Shown: positions 1 through 6,727, counted from the first letter of the stretch. The stretch: DNA of 20,741 nt from Acidobacteria bacterium 37-71-11 (GCA_002279285.1 NCBR01000025.1:1-20741), one strand, 5' to 3'. Numbers and translations are program-made. Notes: a model not told the origin generated them from the letters alone.

Positions 1-110
1 CAGGGCCATCGACACCCCGGCGCGGCTCGCCCGTCCGGGGCCCGCGGGCGCAGGAGCGAATGGCCACCCGCGGCACCGGCGGATCAACGACACCCCCCGC
101 CCCATGTCGA

Positions 111-165
111 AGGTCCTGCTGAAGGCCGAGAGTCATGCCAACGCCAGGCGTTTCCGGCAGGACCT
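111..165. repeat. Inverted repeat with nested hairpin
   Basis: AGGTCCTGC (111-119) is perfectly complementary to GCAGGACCT (157-165). Inside lies a second dyad, TGCC (136-139) with GGCA (156-159), enclosing AACGC/GCGTT (140-144, 148-152) around a CAG loop. The element sits in a stretch with no credible gene. The nested design resembles dispersed palindromic elements of the REP type or a structured RNA. I do not recognise the family, and only one copy is visible in this window. Confidence 0.5.
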
Positions 166-238
166 CCGCTTAGTGGGGGGGCGGGTGGCCAAGACCGCCC
201 AGGGGGCGGAGGCCGATGGCGCCGGAGCGTGCGGGTCC

Positions 239-334
239 CGAGCGGGCGTCCCGCGGTGGGGTGTCGATGCTCCCGCCCGAGCGCAGCGAGCGGCGGGAGA
301 CAGCGAGGGGCCCCACCACGGGACGCCCTGCTCG
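239..334. repeat. Long imperfect inverted repeat (cruciform or long hairpin)
   Basis: The arm at 244-261 and the arm at 311-328 are complementary at 17 of 18 positions; the exception can be a G-U pair on one strand. Flanking CGAGC (239-243) and GCTCG (330-334) extend the stem after one bulged base. The interior carries its own hairpin, CTCCCG (270-275) with CGGGAG (294-299). The paired length is far above chance even at this GC content. No coding gene overlaps it. Function unknown. Confidence 0.6.
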
Positions 335-350
335 GTCGCACGCGCAGGCG

Positions 351-388
351 GGTCGGAGGGCGGCGCTCGATGCGCCGCCCGAGCGACC
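351..388. repeat. GC-rich hairpin, perfect 9-bp stem
   Basis: GGGCGGCGC (358-366) and GCGCCGCCC (372-380) form a perfect 9-bp stem with a 5-base loop, TCGAT. After a small internal loop the stem continues as GGTCG (351-355) with CGACC (384-388). It lies between the long inverted repeat at 239-334 and the paired repeat units at 402-516. Together these make one densely structured noncoding stretch downstream of acetate kinase. Confidence 0.55.
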
Positions 389-401
389 ACGGCCGCAGCC
401 C

Positions 402-516
402 GCGGGGCAAAACAAAACAGGCCTCACGCAGTGAAGAAGAGGCCCGGGGCACCCGAACGCCGCTTCACCCGAGGGGCAAAGCGAGAGACCTCCACGCAGT
501 GGAAGGAGACTACCCG
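402..516 (-). repeat. Two diverged direct-repeat units, each with a TGC-loop hairpin
   Basis: Two related units lie about 68-69 bases apart. Both contain GGGGCAAA (404-411 and 473-480) and CACGCAGTG (425-433 and 493-501). Read on the minus strand each folds into a hairpin with loop TGC: CTTCAC/GTGAGG in one (422-436) and CTTCCAC/GTGGAGG in the other (489-505). The second stem has gained a compensating C-G pair. Each stem includes a T-G wobble that would be an A-C mismatch on the plus strand, so if the RNA matters it is probably the minus-strand one, the direction of ackA. Confidence 0.45.
408..444 (-). terminator. Candidate intrinsic terminator downstream of ackA
   Basis: On the minus strand GGCCTC (complement of 439-444) pairs with GAGGCC (complement of 420-425). 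It is followed at once by the T-rich run TGTTTTGTTTTG (complement of 408-419). This is the layout of a rho-independent terminator for the hbd-ackA transcript. The 13-base loop is long and can form the smaller TGC-loop hairpin, so the two structures compete. It starts about 100 bases past the ackA stop. Confidence 0.4.
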
Positions 517-546
517 TGAACCGGGCGATCGGGTGGGGGAGGCCCC

Positions 547-1823
547 TCAGCGGGGCGCCTCGGTGCCGGCGACCGCGAACGAGGGCATGACGCCCCCGAG
601 GACGCGGACGGTGTCGCGGGCGATGACGCGCTCCTCGTGCGCTCCTCGTTGGTCGGGATGACCGCCACGGCCACGCGTGTGCCGGGACGGGACACGAGGA
701 CTTCCTCGCCGCGCGGAGCATTGCGGTTGGCGTCCTCGTCCAGTTCGATCCCGAAGAAGTCCATCCCTGCCAGCGTGCTCGCGCGGATGAGCGGCGAGTT
801 CTCGCCGATGCCGCCGGTGAAGGTCACGGCGTCGAGGCCGCCCATGGCCGCCGCGTACGCCCCGACGTACTTCCGGACCCGGTAGCAGAAGATATCGAGT
901 GCCAGGCAGGCGCGTTTGTTCCCTGTGGCGCACGCCGCCTCGATCTCGCGCATGTCCGAAGAGACGCCGGAGACGCCGTAGAGACCGGAGTGCTTGTTGA
1001 GCATGGCGTTGAGCTGCGCGAGCGTGACTTCCTCCATCGCCAGGACCCACGGCACGATGGCCGCGTCGAGGTCGCCGCAACGGGTCCCCATGAGCAAGCC
1101 TTCGAGGGGCGTGAACCCCATCGAGGTGTCCACCGAGTGACCGCGGTCCACGGCGGCCATCGAGCAGCCGTTGCCGAGGTGGCAGGTGACGATCCTGAGG
1201 TCTTCGATCGGACGGCGGAGCAGATTGGCGGTGCGGATCGACACGAAGCGGTGCGACGTGCCGTGGAAACCGTAGCGCCGGATCGCCTGGCGGGTGTAAA
1301 GCTCGTACGGGAGGCCGTAGACGAAGGCCTTCGGCGGCATCGACTGGTGGAAGGCGGTGTCGAAGACGGCAATGTGCGGGACGCGCGGCAGCAAGCTGCG
1401 GGCCGCCGTGAGGCCGCGCAGGTTGTGCGGATTGTGAAGCGGCGCCAAAACGACGCACTCCTCGATCATCGCCTCGACCTCGGGGCTCACCAACACCGAG
1501 GAGGCAAATTTCTCGCCGCCGTGCACCACCCTGTGTCCCACCGCCTCGATCTCGGCGACGTTGCCGAGGACGCCGTGCTCGGGGTTCACGAGGACCTTGA
1601 GAACGCGCTCGACGGCGGCGCGGTGCTCGAGGATCTCGGCGATCTCCTGGTGTGGCTTACGGCCGGGAACGTGGAGCGACAGGCGGGAGTCGGACAGGCC
1701 GATCTTCTCCACGGCGCCGCGGGCAAGAGTGACGTCGGTGTTGGCCTCGATCATCGCGAGCGAGGTTTCGATGACCTGGAACTTCACCGAGGAAGAGCCA
1801 CAGTTGAGGACGAGGACTTTCAT
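547..1823 (-). CDS. ackA: Acetate kinase, frameshifted near the C-terminus
   Basis: ATP:acetate phosphotransferase of the ASKHA fold, interconverting acetyl phosphate and acetate in the cytoplasm for ATP synthesis or acetate activation. The N-terminal NCGSSSVKF, the mid-protein GNGCSMAAVD and MGTRCGDLD, and TFTGGIGEN are the family's nucleotide- and substrate-binding segments. GGGAG (1831-1835) precedes the ATG at 1823. As read, the frame runs to a TAG at 510 (437 aa) with an unrelated tail after about residue 391. An exact 11-bp tandem repeat (628-638 and 639-649) causes this. With one copy removed the protein ends TNEERVIARDT...GTEAPR at the TGA at 547-549, matching the conserved family C-terminus. 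It follows hbd, whose restored stop is 44 bases upstream, and is probably cotranscribed. Whether the altered tail still allows activity is unknown. Confidence 0.85.
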
Positions 1824-1867
1824 GCGTCAGCTCCCTGCGTCGTGCAGCGTGATCGGAACCGGATCGT

Positions 1868-2778
1868 TCAAGAGAGCTTCGGGGTGTCGTCGGGGAGTCG
1901 GTCGAGCCGGCTACGCTCGCTGTCGTAGGTGAAAACCCCTTGCCGACCCTGGCGCCGGTGTGCCCGGCCCGGACGAGCTTTCGGATGACCGGGCACGGCC
2001 TGAACTTGGTTTCGCCGGTCTCGTGAAAGAGGTGCTCGAGCCAGTTGAGGATGCGGTGCAGTCCGGTACGATCGGCCCACTCGAGCGGTCCATACCTGAA
2101 GTCGTACCCGAGTTTGATTGCGAGATCCACCTCGCCAGCGCTGGCCACGCCCTCCATGACGACGTGGGCCGCCTCGTTGATGAGCGGCATGATGACGCGC
2201 GTCGTGATGAACCCCGGCGACTCGAACTCCTGGATCGGCACCTTGCCCAGGATCCGGACAAAGCGGCGCGCGGTCTCGAACGCATCGTCGCTCGTCACCT
2301 GGCCCTTGACGACCTCCACGACCCTGGTCGTGGTAACGGGATAGAGGAAGTGCATCCCGAGGACGCGCTCGGGGTGCTGCAGGCCCTGCGCGAGTTCGCT
2401 GATCGACAGGGTGGAGGTGTTGATGATGATCGGGATCCCGGGTTCGAGAACGACGTCGAGCTCGAGGAGCAGCTGTCTCTTCGCGTCGTAGTCCTCGTTG
2501 ATCGTCTCGATGAGCAGGTCGCAACCCGCCGTCTTCGGCAGCTCGGTGGTGAACTCGATGCGCGCCAAAATCGCCCTCTTCTCGGATTGCGTCAGTCCCC
2601 AGCGCTCGATTTCGCGGTCGAGGTCAACGCCGAGGAGCTCGGCGACCTTGTCGGTGCGCTCCGGGCTGATGTCCCGGACGATGACGCCGAGACCGGCCTG
2701 GGAAACCCGAGTCGCGATCGAGCGGCCCATCATCCCGCCACCGACGACCGCAATGCAGTGCAGCTCACGTTCGCTCAT
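1868..2778 (-). CDS. 3-hydroxyacyl-CoA (3-hydroxybutyryl-CoA) dehydrogenase, frameshifted near the C-terminus
   Basis: NAD-dependent oxidation of 3-hydroxyacyl-CoA, as in beta-oxidation or butyrate metabolism. The N-terminal Rossmann domain has IAVVGGGMMG (GxGxxG) near residues 9-18. NTSTLSISELA and GMHFLYPV follow, and then the helical C-terminal domain with GPLEWADRTGLHRIL and RPCPVIRKLVRAGHTGARVGKGF. Homologues continue as GFF/Y-x-Y. Here the frame breaks at a four-base homopolymer (1932-1935); one more T on the coding strand gives GKGFFTYDSERSRL and a stop at 1868-1870, about 303 aa. Unrepaired, the frame runs on to 1657 and overlaps ackA. The ATG at 2778 is chosen because a TTGACA/TAGATT promoter ends 7 bases before it; a TTG 36 bases upstream lies inside that promoter. 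Chain-length preference cannot be told. ackA follows as a likely second cistron. Confidence 0.85.
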
Positions 2779-2785
2779 ATTGTGA

Positions 2786-2814
2786 AATCTAGCGCAAGCG
2801 CCGCCAGCTGTCAA
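2786..2814 (-). promoter_or_regulatory. Sigma70-type promoter of hbd-ackA
   Basis: On the minus strand TTGACA (2809-2814) and TAGATT (2786-2791) are separated by exactly 17 bases. The -10 ends 7 bases before the hbd ATG, and no Shine-Dalgarno sequence lies between. Transcription would begin at or next to the start codon, giving a leaderless mRNA. Confidence 0.7.
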
Positions 2815-2822
2815 CGCCGTGG

Positions 2823-2828
2823 TAGCAT
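2823..2828 (+). promoter_or_regulatory. Probable -10 element of the tlpA-like operon
   Basis: TAGCAT ends 7 bases before the ATG at 2836, with no Shine-Dalgarno sequence between. I find no good -35. The position relative to the start matches the divergent hbd promoter, so the 57-base gap appears to hold two back-to-back leaderless promoters. Confidence 0.4.
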
Positions 2829-2835
2829 ACGACCG

Positions 2836-3396
2836 ATGAAGGAACGCTCAATTCCCGCTGCCATCTTCGGGTTCCTGTTCGCCGCCGGCCTTGCAGTTGC
2901 GGCCGAGCCGGCGCGCCCGGAGTTTCCCTCGATCGAGCTCATCGACCTGTCCGGCCAGACCGTCCCACTCAAGAACGTGCTCGGCATGGCGACGGTCCTC
3001 AACTTCTGGGCCACCTGGTGCGGGCCGTGCCGGATGGAGATGCCGGAGCTTCAGAAGCTCTCCAACGAGTTGGGCGGGAAGGGTTTAGTTGTGTTGGCGG
3101 TGGACGTGGACATGGCTCCGGCGCCGGACGAGGTGGGGCCCGGGGGCCAGCTCGCGCTGGTCAAGCCGCGCATCGAGGGTTTCCTGCAACGGTCCGGTGT
3201 CACACTGCCGGTCTTCCTGGTCGACGGGAAGACGCAGATGTCGTTGGGGATCAATCAGATTCCGTTTTCGGTGTTGCTCGATCGCGAGGGGAGAGTCGTG
3301 CGGGTGTATCCGGGCTACTCGGCGGAGTCCGTGCAGGATATGCGCCGCCAGTTGCTCGGGCTGCTGGCCGAGCACTCTGGAAAGGGAGGGAAGTGA
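2836..3396 (+). CDS. TlpA/ResA-like thioredoxin-fold thiol-disulfide oxidoreductase
   Basis: Predicted exported thiol-disulfide oxidoreductase of 186 aa. Residues 1-23 form a signal peptide or membrane anchor ending near AVAAEP. FWATWCGPCRMEMPELQKL carries the redox-active CGPC at residues 62-65, and QIPFSVLLD (141-149) holds the cis-proline (Pro143) of the fold. Family members reduce or isomerise disulfides outside the cytoplasm, for example in cytochrome c maturation. No cytochrome genes are nearby, so the substrate here is unknown. It opens a run with a beta-barrel and a VWA protein; its last codons contain the ribosome-binding site of the next gene. The ATG at 2836 is supported by the signal peptide directly after it. 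Confidence 0.88.
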   Translation: MKERSIPAAIFGFLFAAGLAVAAEPARPEFPSIELIDLSGQTVPLKNVLGMATVLNFWATWCGPCRMEMPELQKLSNELGGKGLVVLAVDVDMAPAPDEVGPGGQLALVKPRIEGFLQRSGVTLPVFLVDGKTQMSLGINQIPFSVLLDREGRVVRVYPGYSAESVQDMRRQLLGLLAEHSGKGGK

Positions 3397-3397
3397 C

Positions 3398-4036
3398 ATG
3401 CGCCGATTGCTTTTCGTGCTCTGCCTGGCTGTTGCAGCACCTTGGGCGTTCGCCCAGGGAACGTCCAACACGGTGGAACTGACCCCCACGGTCGGGTACT
3501 GGTTCGGCGACACGATCTCGCGCGGGACGATCAACACCGTGCCGTTCGACGTCACCGTGGACGACGCCCCGTCGTACGGTTTTCGGATCGCGTACAGGTT
3601 CACGCCCAATTGGGCGTTCGAAGGGTTCCTCGCGCGCGGCCGCGCCGACCTCATCACCGGGCACCGCGAACTCTTCGGCGGGCAAACCCAGGTCGGGAGG
3701 ATGGACATGACCACGGCCGAGGCGAACATGGAGGTCAGCTTCGGTCACAGCCGGCTGGTACCGTTCCTGGCCGGAGGCATCGGGGCGATGCGTCTCGAAC
3801 CAACTCTGTACGCCGCCGGCGGCGGAACACTGTCGTCGGACACACGCCTCGTCGGTGATTTCGGCGGTGGGCTGAAACTCTTCTTCACCCCTCAGATCGC
3901 TCTCCGTTTCGACTGGAGAGGACACAGCGTCAACATCGACAACCGGAGCGACTGCGGCTGGTGGGGCGACTGCTCCTACGACCGCAACTGGTTGACGTTC
4001 ACGGAGGTCGGGCTCGGCCTCACCTTCGTCCTCTGA
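3398..4036 (+). CDS. Small outer-membrane beta-barrel protein
   Basis: A 212-aa exported protein. Residues 1-19 form a signal peptide with likely cleavage after AFA. The rest alternates polar and hydrophobic residues, with strand-like segments such as VELTPTVGYWF, YGFRIAYRF, NWAFEGFLARG, LVPFLAGGIGAMRL, VGDFGGGLKLFF and FTEVGLGLTFVL. This pattern fits the eight-stranded OmpA/OmpW-like barrels. A CGWWGDC segment near the C-terminus could hold a disulfide in an extracellular loop, and the thiol oxidoreductase immediately upstream makes that idea attractive, though this is inference. GGGAGG precedes the ATG, which begins one base after the upstream TGA. Ligand and role unknown. Confidence 0.8.
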   Translation: MRRLLFVLCLAVAAPWAFAQGTSNTVELTPTVGYWFGDTISRGTINTVPFDVTVDDAPSYGFRIAYRFTPNWAFEGFLARGRADLITGHRELFGGQTQVGRMDMTTAEANMEVSFGHSRLVPFLAGGIGAMRLEPTLYAAGGGTLSSDTRLVGDFGGGLKLFFTPQIALRFDWRGHSVNIDNRSDCGWWGDCSYDRNWLTFTEVGLGLTFVL

Positions 4037-4043
4037 CGCGCGC

Positions 4044-4973
4044 ATGCGACCCTGCCAGTGGTGGCGGGCGGTGCCTGCGGGCGTCCTCGGGCTAGCCGTC
4101 TTTCTGACGGCTGTGTCCCGAGCGGAGCAGCCGCCCGAAAAGGGGATGTTCCAGGCCTCGGCGGAGGTGTCGTCGATCCTGGTGCCGGTGACGGTGAAGG
4201 ACAGTCGCGGCCGCTTGGTGGCGACGCTCGAAAAGGAGCGGTTCCACCTCTTCGTGGACGGTATCGAGTTCCCGATCAAGTCGTTCTGGCGCGAGGGCGG
4301 GCTGCCGATTTCGTACGCCTTCGTCGTGGACACCTCGGGTTCGATGAACGGCCGGCGGCTCGCCAGGACCCGGGACGCGATCATGGAGTTCATGCGGGGG
4401 ATGCGCTCGAATGACGAGGCGTGCCTGATCACATTCGGAGGCGGCGAGGTCAAGCGCCGACTCGCCTTCGGGACCGACCCGGGGCTGCTACCCAGGGTGC
4501 TCGAGTCGCTCAAGGGCTATGGCACCACGGCGCTCTACGACATGTTGACGGCCACGCCGCAGGTCATGGAGGGGGCGCACAACATCCGGCGGGTCGTGCT
4601 CCTCTTCACCGACGGGGTGGACACCGCCTCAACGATGTCCCCGGCGGACGCAGTGAAGATCCTGGAGGGGTTGACCGACCCGCTGTACGCCCTGGGCATC
4701 GAGCCGCCACCGGCCGAGGAGGGTCCGCCCGATAGCTACGAGGAGGCGTTGGCCCGCTTTGCGGCGGCATCGGGCGGACGTTACCTGCGCGTGGATACGG
4801 CGGCAAAGCTCCCCCAGTTCGCCCGCGCGCTGCGGCAGGAACTGACGATGCGGTACATCATCACGTTCGATCCGTCGGGGGTGGGGATGGTGAAGTGGCG
4901 CAAGCTCGAGGTCACCGTGGACGGCGGCTACACGGTGATGGCGCGCCAGGGGTACCGCGGGACGCTGCCCTGA
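4044..4973 (+). CDS. Secreted VWA-domain protein, acidobacterial VWFA-related family
   Basis: A 309-aa protein with an N-terminal signal segment (residues 1-27). An immunoglobulin-like stretch follows (about 40-82: VPVTVKDSRGRLVATLEKERF). Then comes a von Willebrand A domain with an intact metal-ion-dependent adhesion site: DTSGSM (96-101), a Thr near GYGTTAL (158-164) and TDGVD (189-193). The order of short beta domain, VWA domain and YIITFDPS...GYTVMARQGY ending is typical of the family best known from Acidobacteriota. Such proteins are presumed to bind partners extracellularly through the metal site; substrates are not established. The ATG starts 7 bases after the barrel gene's stop with no clear ribosome-binding site, suggesting translational coupling. 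Confidence 0.85.
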   Translation: MRPCQWWRAVPAGVLGLAVFLTAVSRAEQPPEKGMFQASAEVSSILVPVTVKDSRGRLVATLEKERFHLFVDGIEFPIKSFWREGGLPISYAFVVDTSGSMNGRRLARTRDAIMEFMRGMRSNDEACLITFGGGEVKRRLAFGTDPGLLPRVLESLKGYGTTALYDMLTATPQVMEGAHNIRRVVLLFTDGVDTASTMSPADAVKILEGLTDPLYALGIEPPPAEEGPPDSYEEALARFAAASGGRYLRVDTAAKLPQFARALRQELTMRYIITFDPSGVGMVKWRKLEVTVDGGYTVMARQGYRGTLP

Positions 4974-4990
4974 AACGAGAGCGACGGGTC

Positions 4991-5021
4991 TTGACAGATC
5001 AAGGGAATGCTGTGCTATAAC
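4991..5021 (+). promoter_or_regulatory. Strong sigma70-type promoter of the OmpA-type lipoprotein gene
   Basis: Consensus TTGACA (4991-4996) is followed after 19 bases by TATAAC (5016-5021), preceded by an extended -10 TGC (5013-5015). The spacer is longer than the ideal 17, which the extended -10 may offset. It leaves a leader of about 58 bases carrying AGGGAGGA (5073-5080). A strong promoter fits an abundant envelope lipoprotein. Confidence 0.7.
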
Positions 5022-5085
5022 AGATGCGTTGCTGCGAGCGTGATTCAATAACATGTCCGAGACCGGGAGCAAAGGGAGGAAGCTC

Positions 5086-5693
5086 ATGAGAAAGTCGCTG
5101 TTGGGTGTTCTCGCCGTGGGGTTGGTAGGCGCGCTGGGCGCCACGGGATGCGCCACGAAGACCTATGTCCAGGAACAGGTGGCGGCCGCAACCAAGGGTT
5201 CCGACGCCAAGATCGGCGAGGTGCAGAAGCAGGTCGAGGCGACCCAGATGGATGTCACGAACCTGAAGAAGTCCGACGCGGCGCAGAACGAGCAGATCGC
5301 CAAGCTGTCGGACACCACCAACTGGCGAACCACTCGTTTCTGTTCGAGGTGACCCTCACCGACGATGCGGTGCACTTCGGGTTCAACAAGAGCGAGCTCT
5401 CCGCCGAGGCCAAGGCCGCTCTCGACGCCTTCGCCAAGAAGGTGAAGGACGAGAACAAGAACGTCTACATCGAGATCCAGGGCAATACGGACAGCATCGG
5501 CTCCGACAAGGCCAACCTCGTCCTCGGCCAGGCGCGCGCCGAGACGGTGCTGCGCTACCTCAACATGCAGCACGGCTTCCCACTGAACCGCATGAGCGCC
5601 GTCTCGTACGGGAAGTTCAAGCCGATCGCCGACAACAAGACCGCCGAGGGGCGCGCGAAGAACCGCCGCGTGACCCTGGTCGTTCTCTACTGA
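5086..5693 (+). pseudogene. OmpA-family peptidoglycan-binding lipoprotein, frameshifted in the linker
   Basis: The N-terminal part (5086 to about 5320) reads MRKSLLGVLA...LGATGC, a lipoprotein signal with the lipidated Cys at residue 22. A helical, coiled-coil-like segment rich in Gln, Lys and Asp follows. The C-terminal part, in another frame from about 5322, reads LANHSFLFEVTLTDDAVHFGFNKSELS, then an OmpA domain with IEIQGNTDSIG, LNRMSAVSYG and GRAKNRRVTLVVLY. Neither frame alone encodes a usable protein: the first stops at 5352, and the second lacks a start and export signal. One lost base near 5318-5322, or a deletion of 3n+1 bases, would explain it. The start is fixed by AGGGAGGA at 5073-5080. 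The gene has its own strong promoter and terminator, and the OmpA domain is otherwise intact, so the lesion is recent or an assembly error. Confidence 0.8.
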
Positions 5694-5719
5694 CCCAGGC
5701 TGTCGTTCTTGCCTGATTC

Positions 5720-5754
5720 GCGCCCCGGGGCACCCCCCGGGGCGCTTGTTTGTT
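5720..5754 (+). terminator. Intrinsic terminator of the OmpA-type gene
   Basis: A perfect 11-bp stem, GCGCCCCGGGG (5720-5730) with CCCCGGGGCGC (5735-5745), encloses the loop CACC and is followed by TTGTTTGTT (5746-5754). It lies 26 bases after the stop codon. This is the clearest rho-independent terminator in the window. Confidence 0.88.
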
Positions 5755-5819
5755 GGGGCGGCTCGGTCCGGTTCGGCCTGGGCGCCGGGGCTCGCATGGC
5801 CGCGGTTGCGCTCAGGCGC

Positions 5820-5825
5820 TATGAT
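5820..5825 (+). promoter_or_regulatory. Probable -10 element of the FxLYD-like gene
   Basis: TATGAT, 26 bases before the GTG start. The ribosome-binding site GGAGG (5841-5845) lies between, so this gene would have a conventional short leader. The -35 is weak. Confidence 0.4.
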
Positions 5826-5851
5826 AGTCGGGTAACGTTCGGAGGTGCGAT

Positions 5852-6715
5852 GTGAAGAGGGTGACGATGCTCCTGGCAACGCTCGTCCTGGCCGTCGGGG
5901 CCCAAGCCGCCACGGTCGTGTTGACCGGCGGCAAGCGGCTCGACGTCTCTGCCTATTCGGTGAGTGGCAGTTACGTCACGGTGCACTATGCGAACGGCCG
6001 CCAGGAGTGGTACCCCCTCGCGGCTGTGGACCTCGCGGCGACCAGGGCGGCCAGCGGCCAGACCGCGGCCCCGCCCGCCGCAGCCGTCGACTCCGGGCCG
6101 CACAGCCCGTTCCTCGGGGCCAGGGCCTCCACCAAGCCGGGCGGGCTCGTCGTCACCGATGCCGACGTGAAGCATATCGACACCGAGGCTGCGGGCGAGG
6201 AAGCCAAGAAGGCGGACCAGGAAGCTCCCTTGGGCGGGCAGGTGGTCCTGGTCAGCTACGAGAAGAAGCTGGTTGGGAAGAACGAGTGGGCGATCACAGC
6301 CACGGTCGCGAATCAGGGCAAAGACGCCGTGCAGAACGTGAGTGCCCTGGTGCGAGTCCTCGACGCCAAGGGCAAGCCGGTCACAACCGGGTCCAGTTCG
6401 GTACTGGGCAAACTGGACCCGGGCAAGCAGGGGACGATCACGGCCCGAGTCGCCCTTGACAGCGAGCCGCCCCAGGTGGCCGTGGACCTTTCCTGGCAGG
6501 AGATCAAACCGGTTCCGACGCCGGCTGCGAAACAGGTGCCTGCAGGTGCGCCGAAACCGCCGGGCCAGGCCTCGATGCCAGCCGCTCCTGCTCCGGCTGC
6601 AGGCTCACCGACGGCTGCAGCGGCCTCCCCCAATTCGTTGCCGCCCAACATGATGGCCGTTGTCTCCCCGACCGCGATGGGAAGTTCGCCGCAGGTCCCG
6701 CCGCAGTCGAAATGA
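5852..6715 (+). CDS. Secreted protein with an FxLYD-like domain and Pro/Ala-rich tail
   Basis: A 287-aa exported protein of unknown function. Residues 1-19 form a signal peptide ending AQA. Residues 20-62 are a small beta segment (VVLTGGKRLDV...VHYANGRQEWYPLAAVDL) of the kind seen in proteins that tabulate a residue or metal site next to the membrane. Residues about 130-215 read WAITATVANQGKDAVQNVSALVRVLDAKG, which matches the FxLYD pattern of a beta-sandwich with an N-x-G-x-x-x-x-x-N turn. Residues 220-287 are low-complexity Pro, Ala and Ser. The GTG at 5852 is supported by GGAGG six bases upstream. It is a single gene between a terminator and a convergent neighbour. Confidence 0.75.
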   Translation: MKRVTMLLATLVLAVGAQAATVVLTGGKRLDVSAYSVSGSYVTVHYANGRQEWYPLAAVDLAATRAASGQTAAPPAAAVDSGPHSPFLGARASTKPGGLVVTDADVKHIDTEAAGEEAKKADQEAPLGGQVVLVSYEKKLVGKNEWAITATVANQGKDAVQNVSALVRVLDAKGKPVTTGSSSVLGKLDPGKQGTITARVALDSEPPQVAVDLSWQEIKPVPTPAAKQVPAGAPKPPGQASMPAAPAPAAGSPTAAAASPNSLPPNMMAVVSPTAMGSSPQVPPQSK

Positions 6716-6727
6716 CGCGGGGCGGAG

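Noticed and set aside
402..516. A known riboswitch (c-di-GMP, glycine or cobalamin)
   Set aside because: GGGGCAAA and paired units suggested one, but the conserved cores of those classes are not present and the element lies downstream, not upstream, of a gene.
402..516. A CRISPR array
   Set aside because: Only two diverged units, with no spacers of constant length and no cas genes.
628..649. Programmed ribosomal frameshifting in ackA
   Set aside because: There is no slippery heptamer, and the exact 11-bp duplication explains the shift fully.
84..721. Several overlapping reading frames on both strands at the left edge
   Set aside because: They are Arg/Pro/Ala-rich, overlap one another, lack ribosome-binding sites, run through inverted repeats or into the end of ackA, and show no recognisable domain.
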